From assembly GCF_001061665.1 (NCBI RefSeq), contig NZ_JVSP01000006.1, forward strand, positions 230,039-294,038: a DNA stretch of 64,000 bases, written 5' to 3'. Made by a program: the position numbers and the translations under genes. The notes under the pieces are model-generated. The model saw only the letters and a list, made by a program, of their open reading frames with translations. It searched no databases and had not been told where the DNA came from. Origin of the DNA: Rothia mucilaginosa. Its GTDB lineage: Bacteria; Actinomycetota; Actinomycetes; Actinomycetales; Micrococcaceae. Below are positions 38,034 through 46,365 of this stretch, piece after piece. Every line of letters starts with the position of its first letter. Position 1 is the first letter of the stretch.

Positions 38034-38039
38034 GATAAT
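38034..38039 (+). promoter_or_regulatory. -10 box of the SNF2 gene (leaderless start)
   Basis: GATAAT ends 6 nt before the GTG at 38046, which is why I take that GTG, not an upstream ATG, as the start. Confidence 0.45.
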
Positions 38040-38045
38040 GGGCAG

Positions 38046-41000
38046 GTGCCCAACAATCCTTTCCCCGAAATCCCCGTCACCGTACCCCAAATCATTCGAC
38101 AGGTCGGCCACCGCACCTACCAGCGCGGGGCCGCCTACCAGCGCAACCGCGAGGTCGTGCGCTACAGCTACGACGAGGACAACCGCACCCTCACCGGACT
38201 CGTTAACGGAAGCACCCTCGTGCCCTACGAGGTGACGATTCGGTTCTTCCCCCCGCGCGCCGGCTCGGCTGCCTTCGCGGCCCGATGCACCTGCCCGGTC
38301 GTCAGCAATTGCAAGCACGCCGTGGCGCTCATGCTCACCGCGCTGGACCGCGCCTCCGTAGCGAAAAAGGCACTCAGCGAACACCCCGGACCGGTCGGCG
38401 CACCCGGTGCCGTAACGAAGGCTACCGCTGCGAAGGTGGCGACAGATGCAAAGGGATTCGCAGGTTCAAAGAGCGCGGACGTTGCGGAGGCGAAGAAATC
38501 CGCCGACCCGCTCGCAGCACTGCGCGCCTCCGGTGCACTCACCACCGCGGCGAAACTGCCCGCACCCGATGCAGCGGCTGTCGAGCCCGAAAACCGCCAG
38601 GGAAGCTTTGCGCTCAACGAGCTAGGCGCCTCCCCGAGCCTGCAGGCAGAGGCACCCGCCTCCAAGATTTCGGCCTGGCGCAAGAATCTCTCCTCGGTTC
38701 TTTCCGCACGTCAGGACCTTTCCGGCATCGATTCGCTACGGGTCAGCGGCGCGCTCGACCTGTCGATGAGCGTCTCGGGATCCTACGCGCGCGGCCGCAA
38801 CATGCCCGGGGCGACCCCGGCCATCAACCTGCTCGCGCGCCCGCTCATGCGCTCCAAAACCGGCCGCTGGGTCAAGGGCGGCCTCACCTGGGACACCTTC
38901 GCCTCGAGCGTGGGCGGGCCGGTCGGCCGCCACGACATCTACCCGGAGCACGAGCGTTTCTTCGCCGAGCTCTACTCGATTGCCCGCCCCTGGCAGAACA
39001 TGTACTCCTCGCACCGCGACTGGATTTCGCTCAGCGCCGCGGGCTCTGCCCTGCTCTGGGATGTGCTCGCACGCGCCGAGGAAATCGGCCTGCCGCTACT
39101 AATCAACGGACGCGAGGTGGAGTACGCCATCCTGCCGCCCGCGCGGGTGCGTCTGCGCGCCGCCGCCCTGCCCGAGGACTCCGAGGAGAGCCCGGACGGG
39201 GGCCTGCTCCTCGAGGCCGCGCTGAGCTGGGAGGGGCGCGAGGGCGAGCTTCTGCGCCAGCTTTGGCTTCCGGCCGCCCACTGCCACCCCATGGGCACGC
39301 CCCGCACCGGCTTCTTCGCGCTCGGCGGGCTTGCGCAGCAGGAGTACGAGCAGGCCGCCAAGGCCGTGCACTGGAAGACCGCCCGGCCGGGCGCGCTGGA
39401 CGAGGTGGGGCGCGGCGCCTTTGTGCAGTCTGAGCAAACCGTGCAGTCTGAGCAAACCGCGCAGTCGGCGGATTCCGCTCAGCCGGAGCAGGCCGCGGCA
39501 CAAACCGATAGCGCCGCGAGCGTCGAAGCGGCTCCCGGCGATGTTGCCTACCGCGAAGGTGCCCGGCGCGAAAATACCCCCGGCGAGCCTTCTTCGGAGG
39601 GGCCGGCTCCCTGGTCCCCCGGCGAGCAGGCGCATCCCGCCGCCCCCGCGGTTCCGAACCTCCCCGAGGGCGTGGACCTGGCGCTCATCCCCCTGGTCGA
39701 GCCGCTCGACGCTGCCTCCGAGGCGCTCATCTCGGCTGGGACCGTTGAGATTCCCGCCTCCGAACGCCCCGCGTTCCAGCGCGATTTTCTGCCGGCTCTC
39801 AGCCGCTCCGTACCCGCGCTCACCCCCGACCCGGCTCTGGCCCTGCCTGCCGTCACCCCGCCGCGCCTGGTGCTCGAGCTGACCTTCGATGAGGAGGTTC
39901 GCCACGACGCGCAGCTGGGCTGGCACTGGGAGTACCCTCTCAACCCCTTCGAGGCCGACCCCGAACACGAATCCGGCGTTCAGCGCCTGCCGGCCTTCGG
40001 GTACCCCGGCGAGGAGGGCGGCGAGGTGCGCGACGAGCGCTTCGAGGCCCGCGTGCTACGCTCGGTGCGCTCGGTGCTGGCCGCGCATCCGGCCCTGGCC
40101 AGCTTAGAAGAGCGCCGCGTCGAGGGTTGGGAAACCCGCGAGCTGCTGAGCGCCGTACTGCCGAAACTACGCCGCATTTCCGCCGTTCGGGTGCGTTTCA
40201 ACGGCACCCCACCCGAGTTCGTGGAAGCCACCGACGCGCTCATCGAGGTAACCGTCACCGAAGGCAATTCGCGCGACTGGTTCGGGCTGGGCATCGCTGT
40301 GAAGGTGAATAACTGGACCGTGCCCTTCGCCCAGATTTTCGAGGCGCTCGACCGCGGGGCGGACCGCATCCTGCTAGGCAACGGCACCTACTTCTCGCTG
40401 CGCCGACCCGAGTTTAAGACCCTGCGCACCCTCATCGCGGAGGCGCGGGAGCTCGACGAGGCGGGCGGCGAGCTGCGCATCAACCGGCACCAGGCCGGGC
40501 TGTTCTCCGAGCTGGAATCACTGGCGGCCAGCGTGCAGACCACCCGGCGCTGGGATGAGCAGGTGCGTTCCCTGCTGGCACTCGTGGAGGCCTCCGAGGC
40601 CCGCGAAACCGAACCCGCAGACGGTGCGGATAAGCCCGCAGCAAGCCCCGATACGCATGACAAGCGCAACAATGGGGGTGTGGTGCGCCCGAACCTAAAC
40701 CGAGAGTACCCGGTCCCCGCGGGCCTGCGCGCCACCCTGCGCCCCTACCAGGTGGAGGGTTACCGCTGGCTCACCTTCCTCTACGAGCATCGCATGGGCG
40801 GCATTCTCGCCGACGACATGGGCCTGGGCAAGACCGTGCAGGCCCTCGCCCTGCTCGCCCACGCCATCGAGGAGCACCGCGCCGCGGCCCCCGTCGAGCC
40901 GTTCGCGCCCTTCCTCGTGGTCGCGCCGACCTCCGTTATCTCGAACTGGGCGGCGGAGGCCGAACGCTTCCTGCCCGGGGCGAAGGTCGTCACCATCACT

Positions 41001-42215
41001 GAAACCACCGCCGGCAAGACCCCGCTGGCCGAACGCGTGGCCGGGGCGCACCTGGTGCTGACCAGCTACACGCTGCTGCGCATGGACGAGGACGCGTACG
41101 CCTCCTACGCGGCCGGGCTCGGCTCGGGGGAGGGCCCCGGCACCCCCGGCTGGGGCGCGCTCCTGCTGGACGAGGCGCAATTCGTCAAAAATACCGGCAC
41201 CCGCGCCTGGTCTATCGCCCGCGCCATGCCCGCGCGCACCAAGATTGCCATGACCGGCACGCCCCTGGAGAACAACCTCATGGAGCTGTGGGCGCTGCTG
41301 GCGATTGTGGCGGACGGGCTCTTCCCCTCCGCCCGCGCCTTCCGCGACCTGTACGCCCGCCCGGCCGAATCCGGCGAGGATCCGGCGCACGCGGCCGCCA
41401 CGACCGCTCGCCTGCGCCGGCGCATCCGCCCGCTCATGCTGCGCCGCACCAAGGAGCTGGTGGCGGCGGAGCTTCCGGCGAAGAATGATGTGCGCGTGAA
41501 CCTGCTGCTGGCCCCCGGCCACCGCCGCATCTATGACACGCACCTGCAGCGCGAGCGCCAGAAGGTTCTGGGCCTGCTGGAGGACATGGACAAGAACCGT
41601 TTCACGATCTTCCAGTCGCTGACGCTGCTGCGCCGCCTGGCCCTGGATGCCGCGCTCATCGACCCGGACGCCTACGAGGGCGTCACCTCGGCGAAGCGCG
41701 AGTACCTGGTGGAGCAGCTACCCGAGCTGCTGGCCGGCGGGCACCGCGTGCTGGTGTTTAGCCAGTTCACCGGTTACCTGAAGAGCATCGCCCGGGCCCT
41801 GAGCGAGAAGGGCATCGACCACCTGTACCTGGACGGTTCGACCCGCAACCGTGCCGAGGTCATCGAGGCGTTCCGCGCCGGGGCCGCGCCGGTGTTCCTG
41901 ATTTCGCTCAAGGCCGGCGGTTTCGGTCTGAACCTGACCGAGGCGGACCACGTGTTCATCATGGATCCGTGGTGGAACCCGGCCGCCGAGCAGCAGGCCG
42001 TGGACCGTATTCACCGCATCGGCCAGGAGCGGGAGGTGCACGTGTACCGGCTGGTCGCCGAGGGCACGATCGAGGAGAAGGTCATGCAGCTGAAGGCCTC
42101 GAAGGCCGCGCTCTTCGATGCGGTGGTCGGCGAGGGCGAGTTCGCCTCCGCGGCGGTCACGGCCGAGGACGTGCGCGAGCTCTTCGCGCTGCCGGAGGAG
42201 AAGGACGCGAGATAG
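38046..42215 (+). CDS. SWIM zinc-finger and SNF2 family helicase
   Basis: A 1389-residue protein. The SWIM motif C-T-C-P...N-C-K-H is at about residues 80-93. A long middle region (to about 890) holds an acidic low-complexity stretch with two copies of an 18-bp DNA repeat near 39423-39458 (V-Q-S-E-Q-T). The SNF2 motor is C-terminal: Walker A D-D-M-G-L-G-K-T near 920, D-E-A-Q near 1040, T-G-T-P-L-E-N near 1075, then D-G-S-T-R-N-R and D-R-I-H-R-I-G-Q near 1320. Such proteins move along DNA or remodel complexes; the target is unknown. It is monocistronic, followed closely by an aldo/keto reductase. Confidence 0.92.
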   Translation: MPNNPFPEIPVTVPQIIRQVGHRTYQRGAAYQRNREVVRYSYDEDNRTLTGLVNGSTLVPYEVTIRFFPPRAGSAAFAARCTCPVVSNCKHAVALMLTALDRASVAKKALSEHPGPVGAPGAVTKATAAKVATDAKGFAGSKSADVAEAKKSADPLAALRASGALTTAAKLPAPDAAAVEPENRQGSFALNELGASPSLQAEAPASKISAWRKNLSSVLSARQDLSGIDSLRVSGALDLSMSVSGSYARGRNMPGATPAINLLARPLMRSKTGRWVKGGLTWDTFASSVGGPVGRHDIYPEHERFFAELYSIARPWQNMYSSHRDWISLSAAGSALLWDVLARAEEIGLPLLINGREVEYAILPPARVRLRAAALPEDSEESPDGGLLLEAALSWEGREGELLRQLWLPAAHCHPMGTPRTGFFALGGLAQQEYEQAAKAVHWKTARPGALDEVGRGAFVQSEQTVQSEQTAQSADSAQPEQAAAQTDSAASVEAAPGDVAYREGARRENTPGEPSSEGPAPWSPGEQAHPAAPAVPNLPEGVDLALIPLVEPLDAASEALISAGTVEIPASERPAFQRDFLPALSRSVPALTPDPALALPAVTPPRLVLELTFDEEVRHDAQLGWHWEYPLNPFEADPEHESGVQRLPAFGYPGEEGGEVRDERFEARVLRSVRSVLAAHPALASLEERRVEGWETRELLSAVLPKLRRISAVRVRFNGTPPEFVEATDALIEVTVTEGNSRDWFGLGIAVKVNNWTVPFAQIFEALDRGADRILLGNGTYFSLRRPEFKTLRTLIAEARELDEAGGELRINRHQAGLFSELESLAASVQTTRRWDEQVRSLLALVEASEARETEPADGADKPAASPDTHDKRNNGGVVRPNLNREYPVPAGLRATLRPYQVEGYRWLTFLYEHRMGGILADDMGLGKTVQALALLAHAIEEHRAAAPVEPFAPFLVVAPTSVISNWAAEAERFLPGAKVVTITETTAGKTPLAERVAGAHLVLTSYTLLRMDEDAYASYAAGLGSGEGPGTPGWGALLLDEAQFVKNTGTRAWSIARAMPARTKIAMTGTPLENNLMELWALLAIVADGLFPSARAFRDLYARPAESGEDPAHAAATTARLRRRIRPLMLRRTKELVAAELPAKNDVRVNLLLAPGHRRIYDTHLQRERQKVLGLLEDMDKNRFTIFQSLTLLRRLALDAALIDPDAYEGVTSAKREYLVEQLPELLAGGHRVLVFSQFTGYLKSIARALSEKGIDHLYLDGSTRNRAEVIEAFRAGAAPVFLISLKAGGFGLNLTEADHVFIMDPWWNPAAEQQAVDRIHRIGQEREVHVYRLVAEGTIEEKVMQLKASKAALFDAVVGEGEFASAAVTAEDVRELFALPEEKDAR

Positions 42216-42369
42216 CGGCCCCTCTCCCCCGCCGCGACTCGTCATGATTCTTCGCATCGTTAAGCTCGAGGCACAACCGGCTCGTCTTCGCCTCGGCCGC
42301 GGGCGTAGCATAGAGAACCAATGAACCCCGCGGAGGCCTCGCCTCCCCCGCAGAAAACGAAGGAGCATC

Positions 42370-43206
42370 ATGAGCTACAACGTACCGAACGTAACGTTCA
42401 ACGACGGCCGATCCATTCCGCAGCTGGGCTACGGCGTATGGCAGATTGAGGACGAGGTCGCCGAGAAGATTGTGAGCACCGCCCTGGAGATCGGCTACCG
42501 CCACATCGACACCGCCGCTAGCTACGGCAACGAGGCGGGCGTGGGCCGCGCTATCGCTAACTCTGACGTGCCTCGCGAAGATATCTTCCTCACCACCAAG
42601 CTGTGGAACTCTGACCAGGGTTACGAGAGCGCTTTCGAGGCATTCGAGGCTTCCCTGGAGAAGCTGGGCACCGACTACGTTGACCTGTACCTGATTCACT
42701 GGGCCAAGCCTCAGCAGGGCCTGTACCTGGATTCCTGGCGCGCGCTGATTGAGCTGCAGAAGCAGGGCAAGGTCCGCTCGATTGGTGTTTCGAACTTCCC
42801 CGAGGAGCAGCTGCGCGAGATTATCGAGGAGACCGGCGTGGTTCCGGTCATCCACCAGGTTGAGCTACACCCCTACTTCTCGCAGGAGGCGCTGCGCGCC
42901 GTTCACGCCGAGTACGGCATCGTGACCGAGGCGTGGAGCCCGCTGGGTAACGGCAGCGACCTGCTACAGAACCCCGTGCTGGCCGAGATCGCAGAGCGCC
43001 ACGGCGTAACCCCGGCGCAGGTCGTGCTGGCGTGGCACCTCGCCAAGGGCACCGTGGCTATCCCGAAGTCCGTGACCCCCTCGCGCATTGAGGAGAACCT
43101 GGCGTCGGTGAACGTGAAGCTGACCGCCGAGGACATCGCGGCCGTGGATGCGCTCTCCAGCCCCGAGGGTCGCATCGGTGCCGACCCCGCGAACATCGAC
43201 TTCTAA
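42370..43206 (+). CDS. Aldo/keto reductase
   Basis: A 278-residue NADPH-dependent oxidoreductase of the dkgA/2,5-diketogluconate reductase group. The catalytic set is visible: G-Y-R-H-I-D-T-A (Asp), A-S-Y-G-N-E (Tyr), L-T-T-K-L-W (Lys) and L-I-H-W (His), then G-V-S-N-F near 135 and I-P-K-S-V-T-P-S-R-I near 235. Substrate unknown. AAGGAG lies 7 nt before the ATG. Confidence 0.95.
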   Translation: MSYNVPNVTFNDGRSIPQLGYGVWQIEDEVAEKIVSTALEIGYRHIDTAASYGNEAGVGRAIANSDVPREDIFLTTKLWNSDQGYESAFEAFEASLEKLGTDYVDLYLIHWAKPQQGLYLDSWRALIELQKQGKVRSIGVSNFPEEQLREIIEETGVVPVIHQVELHPYFSQEALRAVHAEYGIVTEAWSPLGNGSDLLQNPVLAEIAERHGVTPAQVVLAWHLAKGTVAIPKSVTPSRIEENLASVNVKLTAEDIAAVDALSSPEGRIGADPANIDF

Positions 43207-43243
43207 GGTGTAGCTCGGGCCTAGTGGTTCGAATCGCACCTAC

Positions 43244-43285
43244 ATAAAGCCCCGACAGGCACTGATGGTACTTGTCGGGGCTTTT
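43244..43285 (+). terminator. Rho-independent terminator of the aldo/keto reductase gene
   Basis: AAAGCCCCGACA pairs with TGTCGGGGCTTT (one mismatch at the top) and ends in TTTTG, 45 nt beyond the stop. Confidence 0.85.
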
Positions 43286-43404
43286 GCGTGCCCTCGCGGG
43301 GGGAGAGAGTTTTTAGCGAACGCTCGTTCTTGGATTGTTCGGCAAACCATCAGCTATCCTGGCGGGCGCTTCGTAACTAACTCCCGCCCGCCAGTTTTCG
43401 ACGA

Positions 43405-45897
43405 TTAGCTCTCGTCCTCCACCAGCAGGGAGAGGGAGATGCGGCGGCGCGCCGGGTCAACCTCCACCACGCGCACCTGCACGATGTCGCCACTGCGCAC
43501 AATATCGTGCGGGTTCGCCACGTAGCCGCGGCTCATCTGCGAGATGTGCACGAGGCCGTCCTGATGCACACCAATATCCACGAACGCGCCGAATGCCGCC
43601 ACGTTCGAGACGGTACCCTCGAGCACCATGCCGGGGCGCACATCCTCAAAACGCGAGACGGACTCGGAGAAGCGTGCGGTGCGGAAGCTGCCGCGCGGGT
43701 CCAGGCCGGGGCGGCGAAGCTCGGTGAAGATATCCTGCACCGTGTACACGCCGGCGGTTCCCTCCTCCGCGCCGTCCTGTCCGCCCTCCTGCACGTAGTC
43801 GGCGGGGTTCAGCCCGGCCAGCGGGTCGCTGCCGTCCGAGGTACCCAGAGCGCCAGCTACCCAGCGAGCACCGTTGCGGGCCTGCGCGTCGGCAATAATG
43901 CGGCGCGCGAGCGGGTAGGCTTCCGGGTGCACCGCGGAGGCATCCAGAGGCTCCTCGCCGCCACGAATACGAATGAATCCCGCTGCCTGGCGGAAGATCT
44001 TCTCACCCAGCCGCGGCACGTTTAGCAGCTGCCGGCGGTTCTCAAAGGGGCCGTGCTCGGTGCGGTAGGCGACGATGCGTTCGGCGGTTGCGGTGCCCAC
44101 GCCCGCCACGTGCGCGAGCAGCTGCACGGAGGCGCTGTTGAGGTTCACGCCCACGGCGTTCACGCAGTCTTCGACGGTGTCGTTGAGGGCCCGGCGCAGG
44201 GCGGCCGGCGGCACGTCGTGCTGATACTGGCCCACGCCGATGGACTGCGGGTCAATCTTGACGAGCTCGGCGAGCGGGTCCTGCAGGCGGCGCGCGATGG
44301 AGACGGCGCCGCGTACGGTCACGTCGTAGTCGGGCAGCTCGGCGGCGGCGAGAGCGGAGGCGGAGTAGACGGAGGCGCCCGCCTCCGAGACGGTCACCTT
44401 TTGGGGTGCTTCCACGCCCTCCTCGCGCAGGGCGCGAATGAGTTCGCTGGCAAGCCTGTCGGTTTCGCGGCTTGCGGTGCCGTTGCCGATGGCGATGAGT
44501 TCCACGCCGTGCTCGCGGCAGGCGGTGGCGAGTTCGCGCAGCGCCTCCTCCCACTGATTGCGCGGGGCGTGCGGGTAGACGGTGCCCACGCGCAGGGGCT
44601 CGCCCGTCTCGTCGACGACGGCGTACTTCACGCCGTGGCGCAGACCCGGGTCCAGGCCGAGGGTGCGGCGGTGCCCGGCGGGCGCGGCGAGCAAAATATC
44701 GCGCAGGTTGGAGGCGAACACCTCGGTCGCGTTCTGCGCGGCGGTATCGAGCAGGCGGTGGCGGATGCGCTCGGCCAGGCGCGGGCGCAGGTGGCTGCGC
44801 CAGGCGGTGCGCACGGTGGCGGCGAGCCAGCCGAGCACACGGTCCTCGTCGTCCACGGTGTTGAGCACCTGCACGGGGATGCGCAGCGCGGCGGCCACCT
44901 CACGCTCGTATGTAGAACGTACGTTCTCGTAGTTTTCGGCTGCGGCCTCGGCCTCGACGCGGGCGGCACCGCGCAGGCGACTGAGCGGTGCGGGGGCGGG
45001 TGCCACGTCCACCTTCAGGCGCACCACGCCGGCGTCCTTGGCGCGGTGCAGGGCCAGCACGCGGTGCGGCGGGATGGAGCGAATACGGTCCGAGAAAGCG
45101 AAATAGTCCGAGAACTTCGCGCCGTCGCTTTCGTGCCCGGCAATGACCCGGGATTCGATGACGCCCTGCTCGCACAGGCGGGTCAAGAGCTTCTCGCCGA
45201 GCACCGGGTCGGTGAGGGCGCGGTCGATCAGAATCGCGCGGGCACCCTCGAGGGCCTCCTCGGCCGTGCGGATGGGCAGCGTCTCATCCCCCTCCGCGCG
45301 GGCCTCCGCAATCTCCTCATCGGTGGTGATGTAGGCGGCGGCGATGGCGTGCGCGTCGGCGAGGGGCACCTCCAGCAGGTCCTCGACGAGGGAGTCGAGC
45401 CCGGCGGCGCGGGCCAGCTGCGCGCGGGTTACGCGCTCGCTACGGTAGGGGGCGTAGAGGGCGTTCACGTCTGCGACGGTGGCGGCGTTCATGAGCGAGG
45501 AACGCAGCTGCAGCAGGGTGAGCGGGTCGATAAGCCCCTCGTCGGCGCGCGCGGTGAGCGCCTCGAGCACGCGGGCGCGGCGCTCTTCGAGGGCGCGTAG
45601 CTGACCCAGGCGGGTCTGGATGGCGCGCAGCTGGGTGTCCGTGAGCGCGCCCGTCGCTTCTTTGCGGTAGCGGGCGATGAAGGGCACGGAGTTGTCTGCG
45701 TCGAGCAGTGCCACGGCGGCGCCGATACGGCGCGGGGCGATGCCGAGCTCTGCGGCGAGTACCGAGACAAGGTGCGAGGAGGGGGCCCGCTCGGTGCGCC
45801 CGTCACGGTCCTGTCGGCTACAGTTCGGTTCGGGGTGCGACTCGTTGGCGGATGCGCCGCGCGGCGCGATGCTGCTCGGGAGGGGGTGTTCGCTCAT
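43405..45897 (-). CDS. tex: Tex family RNA-binding protein with S1 domain
   Basis: An 830-residue protein with the Tex layout: N-terminal helical part with V-P-F-I-A-R-Y-R-K-E-A-T-G near 72, YqgF-like fold with L-G-L-D-P-G-L-R-H-G near 400, helix-hairpin-helix with V-A-G-V-G-T-A-T-A-E-R-I-V near 600, and the S1 domain G-T-V-S-N-V-A-A-F-G-A-F-V-D-I-G-V-H-Q-D near 760-785. Tex binds nucleic acids and affects transcription and virulence genes. A GGAGGG lies almost against the ATG. Confidence 0.95.
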   Translation of the reverse strand: MSEHPLPSSIAPRGASANESHPEPNCSRQDRDGRTERAPSSHLVSVLAAELGIAPRRIGAAVALLDADNSVPFIARYRKEATGALTDTQLRAIQTRLGQLRALEERRARVLEALTARADEGLIDPLTLLQLRSSLMNAATVADVNALYAPYRSERVTRAQLARAAGLDSLVEDLLEVPLADAHAIAAAYITTDEEIAEARAEGDETLPIRTAEEALEGARAILIDRALTDPVLGEKLLTRLCEQGVIESRVIAGHESDGAKFSDYFAFSDRIRSIPPHRVLALHRAKDAGVVRLKVDVAPAPAPLSRLRGAARVEAEAAAENYENVRSTYEREVAAALRIPVQVLNTVDDEDRVLGWLAATVRTAWRSHLRPRLAERIRHRLLDTAAQNATEVFASNLRDILLAAPAGHRRTLGLDPGLRHGVKYAVVDETGEPLRVGTVYPHAPRNQWEEALRELATACREHGVELIAIGNGTASRETDRLASELIRALREEGVEAPQKVTVSEAGASVYSASALAAAELPDYDVTVRGAVSIARRLQDPLAELVKIDPQSIGVGQYQHDVPPAALRRALNDTVEDCVNAVGVNLNSASVQLLAHVAGVGTATAERIVAYRTEHGPFENRRQLLNVPRLGEKIFRQAAGFIRIRGGEEPLDASAVHPEAYPLARRIIADAQARNGARWVAGALGTSDGSDPLAGLNPADYVQEGGQDGAEEGTAGVYTVQDIFTELRRPGLDPRGSFRTARFSESVSRFEDVRPGMVLEGTVSNVAAFGAFVDIGVHQDGLVHISQMSRGYVANPHDIVRSGDIVQVRVVEVDPARRRISLSLLVEDES

Positions 45898-46365
45898 CCC
45901 TCCAGTTTCGCATACTTCGCCGACGCTCCGGGAGCCGGGCCGCCGGGACCGCTGTCGGGATCCCCGAGGCCGTCGCCGGGCCTACCTGGGTAGCCACCCG
46001 GTTCGCCCTGGTCCAGCCACCGAGATAATATCGACCCCGCTCGGCCCCGGCCGCCGGGCTCCCCCGAGCTCAGCCGCAGAACCCGAGTGCGTACAGCCGA
46101 AGGGCGGTTCCGCGTCTTTTAGGCCTCTGCCGCCGCCCGTGTCATCTTTTGGTTAGTTAGCTGATTATCGGCCCCTCCGCTTGAACACCTATATAACGTT
46201 CAACTATTTTTGAACTAAAAGGATGTATTTTTTAAAATTTTTCTCGCTTTTATGCAGATTGGGGGTGGCGCGGCCGCCCGCACGACCTTTTCTGCTCGCA
46301 GAAATACAGGGTGCGACGGCACGGTACGACGATGTGCCGCCCACCTGCAGAGGAAAGAGGGACCC
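45898..46365. other. Intergenic region between tex and the 537-residue gene
   Basis: About 470 bp. The left 230 bp is GC-rich and featureless. From 46140 to 46250 it turns AT-rich and holds three TTGAAC half-sites. A short frame from 46223 (about 60 residues) overlaps the next gene and looks like chance. Confidence 0.4.
46181..46215. promoter_or_regulatory. Three-copy TTGAAC operator cluster with TATATA box
   Basis: TTGAAC (46181-46186), its complement GTTCAA (46198-46203) and TTGAAC again (46210-46215) form two overlapping perfect palindromes with spacers of 11 and 6 nt. A TATATA box at 46190-46195 lies in the first spacer. This is a typical repressor-site layout about 150 bp before the 537-residue gene. 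Confidence 0.5.

Larger units (their letters stand above)
37574..38045. other. AT-rich divergent region between antitoxin and SNF2 genes
   Basis: About 470 bp. The part from 37690 to 37870 is AT-rich compared with its surroundings. It contains a small hairpin (ACCACCC-CTGA-GGGTGGT, 37633-37650), the 12-bp perfect palindrome CGTTTATAAACG at 37827-37838, and TGTCACAT near 37800 that mirrors ATGTGACA at 37572. The GATAAT box of the SNF2 gene is at its right end. No convincing ORF. Confidence 0.45.

Noticed and set aside
42321-42450. A possible leaderless upstream frame from the ATG at 42321 behind TAGCAT
   Set aside because: It overlaps the aldo/keto reductase start in another frame and has no recognisable product; the reductase has its own good ribosome site.
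43207-43256. A possible tRNA remnant after the aldo/keto reductase gene, because of GGTTCGAATC
   Set aside because: The flanking bases do not form a T stem, and no acceptor, D or anticodon arm can be drawn.
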